DNA of 64,000 nt from the NCBI GenBank assembly GCA_963777625.1, contig CAVZRO010000024.1, forward strand, positions 62,001 to 126,000, written 5' to 3'. The DNA comes from DATDIC01 sp963777625. GTDB taxonomy: Bacteria > Pseudomonadota > Alphaproteobacteria > Acetobacterales > Acetobacteraceae. The position numbers were made by a program, and so were the translations under genes. Of this stretch, positions 50,570 to 59,230 are shown piece after piece (within the stretch, counting starts at the first letter, position 1; each line of letters starts with the position of its first letter). The notes beneath the pieces were generated by a model. The model worked only from the letters and a program-made list of their open reading frames with translations, made no database searches and had not been told where the DNA came from.

Positions 50570-51687
50570 GCCCGCTGCCGCATGTCGGGACGGCGCGGCG
50601 GCTGGTGGTGAAGATCGGCAGCGCGCTGGTGGTGGATGCGGAGCAGGCGGCGCCCCGGCGTTCCTGGCTGTCGGGGATCGCCGCCGATATTGCCATGCTG
50701 CGCGAACGCGGCGCCGACGTGATCGTGGTGTCTTCAGGGGCGATTGCGCTGGCTCGCGAGGCGCTGGGGCTGCACGCGCGGCGGTTGCGGCTGGAGGAAC
50801 AGCAGGCGGCCGCCGCGGTGGGGCAGATCCGGCTGGCGCAGGCCTGGACCGAGGCATTGTCGGCCACCGGTCTGACCGCCGCCCAGCTTCTGCTGACCCT
50901 GGAGGATACCGAGGATCGCCGCCGGTATCTGAACGCGCGCGCCACGTTGAACACGTTGCTGGGCCTTGGCTGCATCCCGGTGATCAACGAGAACGACACC
51001 ATCGCCACGGCGGAGATCAGGTTCGGCGACAACGATCGGCTGGCGGCCCGCGTGGCGGAGATGATCGAGGCCGATCAGCTTGTGCTGCTGTCCGACATCG
51101 ACGGGCTCTATACGGCCGATCCGCGGCGCGATGGGGAAGCCCGGCATATTCCGATGGTGGCGGCGCTGACGCCGGAGATCGAGGCGATGGGGGGCGAGCC
51201 ACCGCCGGGTTATTCGTCCGGCGGGATGCGCACCAAGCTGGCGGCGGCGCGGATCGCCACTCAGGCTGGCTGCGCGATGGCGATCGCCTATGGTCACGCC
51301 GATCGCCCGCTGCGGGCGCTGCAGCAAGACGCGCGCTGCACCTGGTTCCTGCCGGCGCCGGAGGGACGCTCGGCGCGCAAGCGGTGGATTGCCGGCAGCC
51401 TGGCACCGCTGGGGGTGGTGGTGGTGGATGCCGGGGCGGCGCGGGCCTTGTCGAAAGGCCGGTCTCTGCTGCCGGCGGGGGTGCGGACGATCGAGGGCGC
51501 GTTCGAACGGGGCGATCCGGTGGTGGTGCGCGGGATTGACGGGGTGCCGCTGGCACGCGGGCTGTCGGCCTATGCCAGCGAGGACGCAACGCGCATTGCC
51601 GGGCACCGGTCGGACGAGATCGAGACGATCCTGGGATGGCGCGGACGCGATGAGATGATCCACCGGGACGATCTGGTATTGCTGTGA
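50566..51687 (+). CDS. proB: Glutamate 5-kinase
   Basis: This 373-residue cytoplasmic enzyme carries out the first committed step of proline synthesis (glutamate + ATP). The amino-acid kinase domain is at residues 1-260 (LVVKIGSALVVD, SSGAIALAREALG, PVINENDTIATAEIRFGDND, SGGMRTKLAAARIA). A C-terminal PUA domain is at about 285-365. Its start overlaps the obgE stop. A 495-base repeat-rich gap separates it from proA, although the two usually adjoin. Confidence 0.95.
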   Translation: MSPLPHVGTARRLVVKIGSALVVDAEQAAPRRSWLSGIAADIAMLRERGADVIVVSSGAIALAREALGLHARRLRLEEQQAAAAVGQIRLAQAWTEALSATGLTAAQLLLTLEDTEDRRRYLNARATLNTLLGLGCIPVINENDTIATAEIRFGDNDRLAARVAEMIEADQLVLLSDIDGLYTADPRRDGEARHIPMVAALTPEIEAMGGEPPPGYSSGGMRTKLAAARIATQAGCAMAIAYGHADRPLRALQQDARCTWFLPAPEGRSARKRWIAGSLAPLGVVVVDAGAARALSKGRSLLPAGVRTIEGAFERGDPVVVRGIDGVPLARGLSAYASEDATRIAGHRSDEIETILGWRGRDEMIHRDDLVLL

Positions 51688-51836
51688 TCGCGAAGCGGAT
51701 TCGTTCGATACGTGACTAGATGATAGCAGACCGGATTGAGGGTGACCTTTGTTCGTTATTTCTGCGGTAGGTGGGAATCCAGACAGACCCTCGGAGGTAC
51801 CGGGGCTCTCGCGTGGATTCCTTGAGTTCACACACC

Positions 51837-51989
51837 AAGTGCAACACCCCTGGAACCGCGGAAGATGGCCCTTTTCCTGGGGTGGAAGCGGTGCTGTGGA
51901 TAAGTGGCCGTGCGAAGCGGCTTGCAGCGTCCCCGTTCCACGGAGCCACTTATCCACGGCAGAAAGCCCCGTCAGAGGGTGTTGCACTT
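51837..51989. repeat. Nested palindrome with DnaA-box-like arms
   Basis: The outer arms aagtgcaacaccc (51837-51849) and gggtgttgcactt (51977-51989) are exact complements. The inner arms gtggataagtggc (51896-51908) and gccacttatccac (51945-51957) are also exact. The inner arms carry TTATCCACA-type boxes in opposite directions (exact on one side, one mismatch on the other). It sits in the proB-proA gap together with a family A head fragment near 51721. The role is unknown; it may be a MITE-like unit. Confidence 0.55.
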
Positions 51990-52015
51990 CGAACGTGAGT
52001 CCACCTTCCCGCTTT

Positions 52016-52090
52016 CGCGGGAATGACGGATTGATCGCGGGAATGACGGATTGATCGCGGGAATGACGGATTGATCGCGGGAATGACGAT
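52016..52090. repeat. Tandem 20-bp repeat, about 3.75 copies
   Basis: The perfect unit cgcgggaatgacggattgat is repeated head to tail. There are no spacers between copies, so it is not a CRISPR array. It is preceded by a 'ttcccgctttcgcgggaatgacgg' hairpin of the kind seen at 29176 and 62740. Confidence 0.75.
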
Positions 52091-52182
52091 AGGTGCGCGC
52101 ACGGCGGGTTGACGAAAATCGCCGAGGAGGCCCTGGAAAGGTCGGCGGTGGAGCGGCACACTGCGAGCAAAGGACAGTTGCC

Positions 52183-53450
52183 ATGCATATCGACACCGAG
52201 GCTACCCGGCATCTGCAAGGCGCGGCGCAGGCGGCCCGTGCCGCATCGCGCCAGCTCGCCCGCAGCAGCGCGGAGCAGCGCGACGCCGGCCTGAAGGAGA
52301 TGGCGCGGGCGCTACGCGCCGGGGCTGCCGATATCCTCGCGGCCAATGCAGCCGATATTGCCGGCTCTGCCGGCTCTGCCGGCACTGCCGCGTTCCGCGA
52401 CCGGCTGGCGCTGAACTCCGCGCGGCTCGAGGCGATGGCGGGGGACTCGAATCGATTGCTGCGCTGCCCGATCCGCTCGGCCGCACGCTGGCGGAATGGA
52501 CGCGGCCGAACGGATTGCTCATCCGGCGGATCGCCACACCGATCGGCGTGATCGGCATGATCTATGAAAGCCGTCCGAATGTCGGCGCCGATGCCGCCGG
52601 GCTGTGCCTGAAGTCGGGGAACGCGGTCATCCTGCGTGGCGGCTCCGAAAGCCAGCGCAGCGCCGTTGCCATCAACGACGCGCTCACCCGAGGCTTGCGC
52701 GCGGCAAATCTGCCGGAGGCATCGGTGCAGATCGCGCCCAGCGCGGACCGCGCCTATGTCGCGGCGATGCTGGCTGGCTCGGGGCTGCTCGACCTGATCA
52801 TTCCGCGCGGCGGCAAGTCGCTGGTGGAACGAGTCCAGCGCGAGGCGCGGGTGCCTGTGCTGGCGCACGCCGAGGGGCTTTGCCACACCTATGTTCATGC
52901 CGCCGCGGATCCGGCGATGGCGCGGGCGATCGTCGCCAACGCGAAGATGCGCCGCACCGGTATCTGCGGTGCCACCGAGACGCTGTTGATCGATGCGGCC
53001 GTGGCCCCCGGTCTGCTGCCGCCGCTGGTGGCCGACCTGCGTGCGCTGGGCTGCGATTTCCGCGCCGATGTCGCGGCGCGGGCGATCGTGCCCGCACTTC
53101 CGGCCGCGACCGAGAGCGACTTCGACACGGAATGGCTGGACGCGGTGCTGTCGATTGCCGTGGTGGATGGTGTCGAATTGGCGCTGGCGCATATTGCCCG
53201 CCATGGGAGTTCGCACACTGATGCCATCATCACCGAAGACGCCGCCGCCGCGGAGCAGTTCCTGCACGGATTGGACAGCGCGGTCGCGCTCTGGAACGCC
53301 TCCACGCAGTTCTGCGATGGTGGGGAATTCGGGTTCGGCGCCGAGATCGGCATCGCCACCGGCCGCGTTCATGCGCGCGGGCCGGTCGCGCTGGAGCAAC
53401 TGACCATTTATCGCTATCTCGTCGTGGGAACCGGGCAGGTGCGACCCTGA
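52183..53450 (+). pseudogene. proA: Glutamate-5-semialdehyde dehydrogenase (ProA), one frameshift
   Basis: The first frame from ATG 52183 gives AARAASRQLARSSAEQRDAG and RDRLALNSARLEAMAGD, then moves at a ggggg run near 52443. The next frame reads IAALPDPLGRTLAEWTRPNG, VIGMIYESRPNVGADAAGLC, the catalytic cysteine in NAKMRRTGICGATETLL, and the normal end YRYLVVGTGQVRP. Adding one G restores a ~422-residue ProA. It reduces glutamyl phosphate for proline. Loss should cause proline auxotrophy, so a homopolymer assembly error is the more likely explanation. Confidence 0.85.
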
Positions 53451-53488
53451 CGGCTGACCCTCTGCCGCGCTTCGGCGATCGCAGGCGG

Positions 53489-54061
53489 ATGCGCGTCGGG
53501 CTGCTGGGGGGATCGTTCAATCCGGCGCATGCCGGCCATCGGCAGGTTGCCCAACTGGCGCTGCGGCGGCTCCGGCTGGATCAGGTGTGGCTGCTGGTTT
53601 CACCCGGCAATGTGCTGAAGCCGCGAAAAGGAATGGCGTCGCTGAGGGATCGGCTGGCATCCTCGCGCGTTCTCGCCGACAACAGGCGTATCGTGGCGAC
53701 CGGAATTGAAAACACATGGCGCACCCGCTACAGCATCGATACGATGCGCCGGCTGCGGCAACACTTTCCACGCGTGGAGTTCGTTTGGGTGATGGGAGCC
53801 GACATTCTCGAAGAACTGCCGCGCTGGCGGTGTTGGGTGAAATTTGCCTCGTTGGTTCCGATCGCCGTGGTGCCACGGCCCGGCTACACGCTGCGGGCGC
53901 TGTCCGGCAGGGCGGCGCGGCGCCTGCATGGGGCTCGCCGGGCGGATCATGCGGCGGCGCTGCTGGCGCGACTTACGCCGCCAGCCTGGACGTTTTTGAC
54001 GACGCGGCAGAGCGCCGCGTCAGCCAGCGCCATTCGTGCCGGTAAAGGAGCGGTGTCATAG
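53489..54061 (+). CDS. nadD: Nicotinate-nucleotide adenylyltransferase
   Basis: This 190-residue enzyme of NAD synthesis forms deamido-NAD from nicotinate mononucleotide and ATP. The nucleotidyltransferase motif GGSFNPAHAGH lies at residues 7-17. FVWVMGADILEELPRW is conserved. The usual 'SSTxIR' near the C-terminus appears as SASAIR, a mild variant. The frame is open upstream of the ATG, but no better start codon with a ribosome site was found. It lies 38 bases after proA and 14 bases before rsfS. Confidence 0.9.
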   Translation: MRVGLLGGSFNPAHAGHRQVAQLALRRLRLDQVWLLVSPGNVLKPRKGMASLRDRLASSRVLADNRRIVATGIENTWRTRYSIDTMRRLRQHFPRVEFVWVMGADILEELPRWRCWVKFASLVPIAVVPRPGYTLRALSGRAARRLHGARRADHAAALLARLTPPAWTFLTTRQSAASASAIRAGKGAVS

Positions 54062-54075
54062 CCAAGGTTCCGACG

Positions 54076-54567
54076 ATGCCCGGGCCGCGCAAGAAGCCAG
54101 CCCCGCGCAAAGTGCCCAAGCCATTGCCCCTGGCCGACAAGACACCCGGGACCGCGCGCAAGAAAGCCGTGGTCGCCGGTCCGCGGCCGGCGCTTCCTCG
54201 GCGTCCACGCACCGCGGAGCGATCGGCGCTGGAGCAGTTGCAACGCGTGATCGTGACCAGCCTGGAGGACGACAAGGCCGAGAACGTCGTGGATCTCGAT
54301 CTGGTCGGACGCGCCACCTTCTGCGATCGCATGATCGTCGCGACCGGCCTGGCGGATCGGCAGATCTCGGCGATGGCCGAGCACCTGCTGCGCAAGCTGC
54401 ACGAGGCCGGGGTGAAGCGCGTGCAGATTGAGGGTGCCGGTGGCTCCGACTGGGTGCTGATCGATGCCGGCGATATCGTGGTGCATCTGTTCAAGCCGGA
54501 GGCGCGGGCGATGTACGCGCTGGAAAAGATGTGGGGCGCCGATCTGGACGAAGTGGCCTCGGGGTGA
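54076..54567 (+). CDS. rsfS: Ribosomal silencing factor RsfS
   Basis: This 163-residue protein has the RsfS/DUF143 domain at about residues 50-155 (ALEQLQRVIVTSLEDDKAEN, GRATFCDRMIVATGLADRQ, DWVLIDAGDIVVHLFKPEAR, YALEKMWG). It is preceded by a ~45-residue Lys/Pro-rich basic extension. It binds L14 and blocks subunit joining when nutrients fall. A nadD-rsfS order is common. A start nearer the domain is possible, but the ATG at 54076 is kept. Confidence 0.9.
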   Translation: MPGPRKKPAPRKVPKPLPLADKTPGTARKKAVVAGPRPALPRRPRTAERSALEQLQRVIVTSLEDDKAENVVDLDLVGRATFCDRMIVATGLADRQISAMAEHLLRKLHEAGVKRVQIEGAGGSDWVLIDAGDIVVHLFKPEARAMYALEKMWGADLDEVASG

Positions 54568-54589
54568 GTTCTGGCGCTGCGGAAGAAAG

Positions 54590-54660
54590 ACGTGGGTGCG
54601 CGGGCCAAGCCCGCGCATGACGGCTATCGGCCCGCGCATGACGGGCGGTGGCCCGCGATG
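54590..54660. repeat. 'cgcgggccaagcccgcgcatgacgg' tail repeats
   Basis: A hairpin and two further 'cccgcgcatgacgg' units lie between the convergent rsfS and gor genes. It is the same arrangement as at 31660 with one base family changed. Confidence 0.5.
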
Positions 54661-54669
54661 CAGCCGATG

Positions 54670-56037
54670 CTACTCAGCCGCTTGCGCTACCCCGGCCACC
54701 CGCGTCCGCGTGCGCATGGTGACGAACTCCTCCGCTGCGGTGGGATGAATGCCGATGGTGCGGTCGAAGTCCGCCTTGGTCGCGCCCATGACCAGCGCGA
54801 TGGCGAGCCCCTGCATGATCTCCGGCGCGTCCTCGCCCAGCATGTGGGCGCCCAGTACGCGCTGCGACGCCTGATCGACCACCAGTTTCATCAGCGACTT
54901 GCGGGTGCGTCCCGACAGCGTGTGCCGCATCGGGGTGAACTTGGTGACATACACATCGACCGGGCCGTGCGCGGCGGCCTGTTCCTCGGTCACGCCAACC
55001 GTGGCGATCGGCGGCGTGGAGAACACGGCGGTCGGCACGTTGTGCAACGAAATCTGGCGCGGCCGGCCGCCGAACAGTGAATCGGCAAGGGCGTGTCCTT
55101 CGGCCGTCGCGACCGGGGTCAGGTTCATCCGATCGGTAACGTCGCCGATCGCGAAGATATGCGGCTGCGAGGTGCGCAGATGCTCATCGACGAGCACTGC
55201 GCCGGAGCTATTGGTGGCCACGCCGGCCGCATCCAGTCCCAGGTCTTTCGTCGCCGGCCGCCGACCGGTGGCAAAGAACACGAGGTCGGTGTGGATCGCG
55301 TGCCCGTTGCTCAGGATGAGCCGCCGGCGCTCACCGTCGGCCTCCAGGCGCTGCGGCGTGCAGGCGGGGTGCAGCGCGATCCCCTGGGCGGCGAGTGCCT
55401 CGGCCAGTGCCTCGCGCAGATCGTGGTCGAAACCGCGCAGGGGTAGCGGTTGGCGGAACACCAAGTCTACTTCCGCGCCCAGTGCCGCGAAGATGCCAGC
55501 AAATTCGACCGCGATGTAGCCGCTGCCAAGCACTGCAATGCGCCTGGGCATCTGCGGCAGATAGAACGCATCGTCGGAAATGATCCCTAGCTCCGCGCCC
55601 GGGATCGCCAGCCGCTCCGGATGGCCGCCGGTGGCGATGACGATACGCTCCGCGGTCACGCGCTGGCCGCCGACATCCAGCGTGTGCGCATCGACGAGAT
55701 GTGCGCGGGCGTCGAAGATCGTGGCGCCGGCGCTGTCCAGCAGGCGACGGTAGATCGCCTGCAGGCGTCCGATTTCCTTGTCCTTTGCGGCGATCAGCTT
55801 CGACCACTCGTGTGGGCCTTTGCGGATGCGCCAGCCGAAACCGGCCGCGTCTTCGGCCCAGCCGCCATATTCGCCGGCCTGGACCAGCAGCTTCTTCGGC
55901 ACGCAGCCGATGTTGACGCAGGTGCCGCCCCAGAACCGGTCCTCCGCGATGCCGACGCGGGCGCCGTGGCCGGCGGCAATACGCGCGCATCGCACCCCGC
56001 CGGAGCCGCCGCCGATCACGAACAGGTCGAAGTCCAT
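54670..56037 (-). CDS. gor: Glutathione-disulfide reductase
   Basis: This 455-residue FAD enzyme reduces oxidised glutathione with NADPH. The FAD motif GGGSGG is at residues 9-14. The redox-active disulfide is C40 and C45 in GGTCVNIGCVPKKL. The second nucleotide motif GSGYIAVEFAGIFAALG is near residue 175 and is followed by arginines suited to NADPH. The interface His is in IGIHPTAAEEFVTMR. The start ATG (MDFDLFVIGGG) is immediately at the FAD strand. It is convergent with rsfS. Confidence 0.92.
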   Translation of the reverse strand: MDFDLFVIGGGSGGVRCARIAAGHGARVGIAEDRFWGGTCVNIGCVPKKLLVQAGEYGGWAEDAAGFGWRIRKGPHEWSKLIAAKDKEIGRLQAIYRRLLDSAGATIFDARAHLVDAHTLDVGGQRVTAERIVIATGGHPERLAIPGAELGIISDDAFYLPQMPRRIAVLGSGYIAVEFAGIFAALGAEVDLVFRQPLPLRGFDHDLREALAEALAAQGIALHPACTPQRLEADGERRRLILSNGHAIHTDLVFFATGRRPATKDLGLDAAGVATNSSGAVLVDEHLRTSQPHIFAIGDVTDRMNLTPVATAEGHALADSLFGGRPRQISLHNVPTAVFSTPPIATVGVTEEQAAAHGPVDVYVTKFTPMRHTLSGRTRKSLMKLVVDQASQRVLGAHMLGEDAPEIMQGLAIALVMGATKADFDRTIGIHPTAAEEFVTMRTRTRVAGVAQAAE

Positions 56038-56139
56038 GGGTACTCCCAGCGTGTTGCGGGCGGGGAGGGTAGAGGATGACGGCGGCGAGATGAAGGCTGG
56101 GGGTTGGACGGCGTGGGTTGAGGGTTTGGAAAGGGTTCA

Positions 56140-56177
56140 CACGGAGAACCACGGAGGACACACGGAGAGCCACGGAG
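56140..56177. repeat. Left inverted-repeat arms of the GxxExxY unit
   Basis: Two 17-base arms, cacggagaaccacggag (56140-56156) and cacggagagccacggag (56161-56177), lie just upstream of the GxxExxY start. Their exact complements lie downstream of the gene at 56563 and 56587. Confidence 0.75.
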
Positions 56178-56184
56178 GTTCATT

Positions 56185-56559
56185 ATGCTGGTGGATGGCG
56201 CCTTGACCCAGCAGGTGATCGGACGGGCGATCGAGGTTCACCGGCAACTCGGTCCGGGGTTGCTCGAGTCAGTGTACGAGGCGTGTCTTTGTTACGAGCT
56301 GGAGCGGGCCGGGATCGCGTTTGAGCGTCAGACCGGCATTCCGCTGGTTTATCGAGACATGCGGCTGAATATCGGCTTCCGCGCCGATCTGGTGGTCGCG
56401 CGGACGCTGATCGTGGAGATCAAGTCGGTGGAGATGCTTTCACCACTGCATGACGCGCAAATCCTGACCTATCTGCGGCTTAGCGGCTACAGAATCGGGC
56501 TGCTGCTGAACTTCAACGCGCTGCGGCTGAAAGACGGGTTGCGACGCGTGGTGATGTGA
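56185..56559 (+). CDS. GxxExxY protein (PDDEXK_3 fold)
   Basis: This 124-residue protein has the family name motif GPGLLESVYEACL (G-x-x-E-x-x-Y) near residue 28. A nuclease-like core follows: GFRADLVVARTLIVEIKSVE (D and E-x-K near residues 72 and 84). Residues of a PD-(D/E)xK fold are therefore present. Function is unproven. The gene sits alone between exact inverted repeats. Relics of the same kind of repeat without a gene occur at 4494 and 11724, so it behaves like cargo of a small mobile or once-mobile unit. Confidence 0.85.
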   Translation: MLVDGALTQQVIGRAIEVHRQLGPGLLESVYEACLCYELERAGIAFERQTGIPLVYRDMRLNIGFRADLVVARTLIVEIKSVEMLSPLHDAQILTYLRLSGYRIGLLLNFNALRLKDGLRRVVM

Positions 56560-56562
56560 TCT

Positions 56563-56603
56563 CTCCGTGGTTCTCCGTGCCGTCTTCTCCGTGGCTCTCC
56601 GTG
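56563..56603. repeat. Right inverted-repeat arms of the GxxExxY unit
   Basis: ctccgtggttctccgtg (56563-56579) and ctccgtggctctccgtg (56587-56603) are exact complements of the two left arms. The order is same-sided rather than nested, so the outer left arm pairs with the inner right arm. Confidence 0.75.
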
Positions 56604-56629
56604 TCAGCGTTTTTGCTGTGGTTTCCTCA

Positions 56630-58966
56630 TCACTCCGCAGCGGAGGAACGGGCTTCCCGGATCGCCGACCAGACGCGATGCGGCGTGGCGGGCATGTCGA
56701 AGTGCCGCACGCCTGCCGGCGCCAGCGCGTTGTTCACGGCGTTCATCACCGCGGCCAGCGCACCGACGGTTCCCGCTTCGCCCACGCCTTTCGCACCGAC
56801 CGGGTTGACCTGGGTCGGCACCTCCCGCGTGGCGATACGGAAGTGCGGAATGTCGGCCGCGCGCGGCATCTGATAGTCCATGAAGGATGCGGTCAGCATC
56901 TGGCCGGAGCCGGAATCGTGCACGATCTGCTCGCCCAGTCCCTGGCCGAGCCCTTGCACCACCCCGCCATGGATCTGTCCGGCGACCAGCAGCGGATTGA
57001 TGATGCGGCCGAGGTCCTCGATCGCGGTGTAGCGGACGATCTCAGTAACGCCGGTGTCGATATCGATTTCCACCTCGCAGATATGGGTGCCGTTCGGGAA
57101 GGTGACCGCGGTTGCCTGGAATTCGCCCAGCTCGTCGAGGCCTGGCGTCTCGCCGGGCGGGAGCCGGGCAGGATCGTGCGCGGCGCGCGCCACGTCGGCA
57201 AGATCGACCAGCCGGTCGGTGCCGGCAATGCGGAAGCGGCCGGAGTCGAAGGTGATATCGGCAACCGACGCCTCCAGCATGTCCGCGGCAATGCGGCTGG
57301 CCTTTGCGATCACCTTGTCGGCGGCGACGGAAATCGCCGAGGCGCCGATCGGCATGGCGCCCGACCCGCCGCTGCCGCGCCCGAACGGCAGGTCGTCGGT
57401 ATCGCCCTGGCGGTATTCGATGTGATCCAGCGGGACGCCGAGGCGTTGCGCGACGAGCTGCGCGAACGAGGTCTCCAGCCCTTGCCCGACCGACATCGTG
57501 CCGGTGCGCAGGATCACCCGCCCATCGGGTTCGACCGCGATGCTGGAATTATCGCGTCCCGGTCGCAGGAACGGTCCCCCGGCCACTTCGATGCAGTTGC
57601 AAATGCCGATGCCGCGCAGCTTGCCGGCACGGACCGATTCTTTCTGGCGTGCCGGGAATCCGGCATAATCCGCCAGTTCAGCCGCCATGCGCATGCCGCC
57701 TTCGAACTCGCCGCAGTCATAGGTGAAGGTCAAGGCGGTCTTGTATGGCATGGCGTCGGGCGGGATGAGGTTGATCCGCCGCAGCTCGAACGGGTCGATG
57801 CCCAGCTCCGTCGCTGCCACATCCATCATGCGTTCGATGGTGTAGGTCGCCTCGGGCCGGCCGGCGCCGCGATAGGCGGCGGTCGGCACCGTGTTGGTGA
57901 GCACGCCGCAGACCTCAGCCGCCATCTGCGGGATCAGGTACACGCCGGCGGTGCCACCGATATTGCCCACGGCCCAGCCCGACCGCCCGGATACGTAGGC
58001 GCCCAGATTGACGTCCCAGCGCAGCCGGAACGCGGTGATCCGGTTGCGTGCGTCGAAGCCGAGTTCGGCACGGATGTCGATCTCCCGTGCCTGCTCATCG
58101 GTCAGGAAGCCTTCGGTGCGATCGGATTCCCACAGCACGGGGCGTTGGAACTTCCGCGCCGCCCAGGCGACCAGCACGGTCTCCTGGTGCACACCCGATT
58201 TCATCCCGAATGACCCGCCGACGTCACCCAGGGTCACGCGCACGCGGCTCGGATCTTCGTGCAGCACCTGGGCTATGCCCCCGCGCAGTGAGTGCGGACC
58301 CTGGTGGCTTGCGGTGACGATCAGCCGTCCGTCGGAGCCGATCGACGCCAGCGCGTTGCGCGGCTCCATTGGGTTGGCGGTGACACGCGAAATGGTGAAA
58401 TCGAGCGTCGTGACGTGGGTGGAGCCGCGCAGCGCGGCCTCGGTCGCGTCGGCTTTTCCGCCACGCCACAGGAACGCGATGTTGCCGGGCGCGATGTCCC
58501 AGAGCGGCGGCGCGCCCGCGCGCAACGCGTCGGCGGATGTCACCACGGGCTGTCGTGCCGAGTACTCCACGACCACGGTGTCGGCGGCTTCCTGCGCGAT
58601 CTCGCGGGTTTCGGCGATCACCGCCGCGACCGGCTCGCCGACGAAGCGGACGCGGTCCTGCGCGAGGATCGCGCGATCGGTCTTTGGCGCCGGGGACCCG
58701 TCTGGCCGGGGAAAGCCGATGCCGCCTGGGATCGGGGCGATCCCGTCCGCCACCAGGTCGGTCCCGATCACCACCGCGATCACGCCGCGCATGGAGCGAG
58801 CCTCGCTTGCATCGATCGCGACGATATCGGCGTGCGCATGGGGTGAACGGACGAGCACCGCATGCAGCAGACCCGCCGGGTGCGCATCGCCGGTGTAGCG
58901 GCCGCGGCCGGTCAACAGGCGTCGGTCTTCGCGACGTGGCAGCGATTTCGGCTCCATCAAGGGCAT
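56630..58966 (-). CDS. Xanthine-dehydrogenase-family molybdenum hydroxylase large subunit (CoxL-like, form II type)
   Basis: This molybdopterin-binding subunit of about 778 residues has MEPKSLPRREDRRLLTGRGR, a YTGDAHPAGLLHAVLVRSPHAHADIVAID start, and GSFGMKSGVHQET. The active-site loop AYRGAGRPEATY replaces the AYRCSFR of true form I CO dehydrogenase, so CO oxidation is unlikely. Glu near the C-terminus (GVGEAGTVG) is the conserved catalytic base. The small (2Fe-2S) and medium (FAD) subunits are not adjacent, which is unusual. A GGAG lies six bases before ATG 58966; an ATG five codons earlier is possible. Confidence 0.85.
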   Translation of the reverse strand: MPLMEPKSLPRREDRRLLTGRGRYTGDAHPAGLLHAVLVRSPHAHADIVAIDASEARSMRGVIAVVIGTDLVADGIAPIPGGIGFPRPDGSPAPKTDRAILAQDRVRFVGEPVAAVIAETREIAQEAADTVVVEYSARQPVVTSADALRAGAPPLWDIAPGNIAFLWRGGKADATEAALRGSTHVTTLDFTISRVTANPMEPRNALASIGSDGRLIVTASHQGPHSLRGGIAQVLHEDPSRVRVTLGDVGGSFGMKSGVHQETVLVAWAARKFQRPVLWESDRTEGFLTDEQAREIDIRAELGFDARNRITAFRLRWDVNLGAYVSGRSGWAVGNIGGTAGVYLIPQMAAEVCGVLTNTVPTAAYRGAGRPEATYTIERMMDVAATELGIDPFELRRINLIPPDAMPYKTALTFTYDCGEFEGGMRMAAELADYAGFPARQKESVRAGKLRGIGICNCIEVAGGPFLRPGRDNSSIAVEPDGRVILRTGTMSVGQGLETSFAQLVAQRLGVPLDHIEYRQGDTDDLPFGRGSGGSGAMPIGASAISVAADKVIAKASRIAADMLEASVADITFDSGRFRIAGTDRLVDLADVARAAHDPARLPPGETPGLDELGEFQATAVTFPNGTHICEVEIDIDTGVTEIVRYTAIEDLGRIINPLLVAGQIHGGVVQGLGQGLGEQIVHDSGSGQMLTASFMDYQMPRAADIPHFRIATREVPTQVNPVGAKGVGEAGTVGALAAVMNAVNNALAPAGVRHFDMPATPHRVWSAIREARSSAAE

Positions 58967-59122
58967 CGTGGTCTCCGGCATTTTTCAGCCCATTGGCAGC
59001 GCAGAGCGGGAGGCGACGCAACCCCTTGGGTTCGCGGGCCTGCGTCACGCAAATTCTGGGCCGGCATCACGAGCTCGTGTTTGGCGGCGGCATTACGGCT
59101 ACGACCCGTGTGGCATGCGGGT

Positions 59123-59151
59123 GTTTAGGTTGACTGGCGTTTAGGTTGACT
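59123..59151 (+). promoter_or_regulatory. Direct repeat upstream of the efflux operon
   Basis: The 13-base unit gtttaggttgact occurs at 59123-59135 and 59139-59151, 16 bases apart. Its tail gives a TTGACT that could be a -35 box, with a weak GTATCG about 18 bases on. It could be an activator or repressor site for the emrAB-like pair. Confidence 0.35.
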
Positions 59152-59230
59152 CCGGGCGGTGGCGCCTAGGTATCGAAGGGGCGACCGACAGGTTTGGTCA
59201 TCTTCACGTGTCCGGAAGGAAGAGACCTCG

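Noticed and set aside
51895..51958. DnaA-box-like sequences as a possible replication origin
   Set aside because: Only two boxes exist, within a repeat-like palindrome, with no AT-rich unwinding region and no dnaA/hemE-type origin neighbours.
52016..52090. Regular repeats that could suggest a CRISPR array
   Set aside because: Units are head to tail with no unique spacers and no cas genes nearby.
56567..58213. A 548-codon plus-strand frame opposite the molybdenum hydroxylase
   Set aside because: Low-complexity Arg/Gly/Ala/His composition and no start signal; the opposite strand encodes the full CoxL-type protein.
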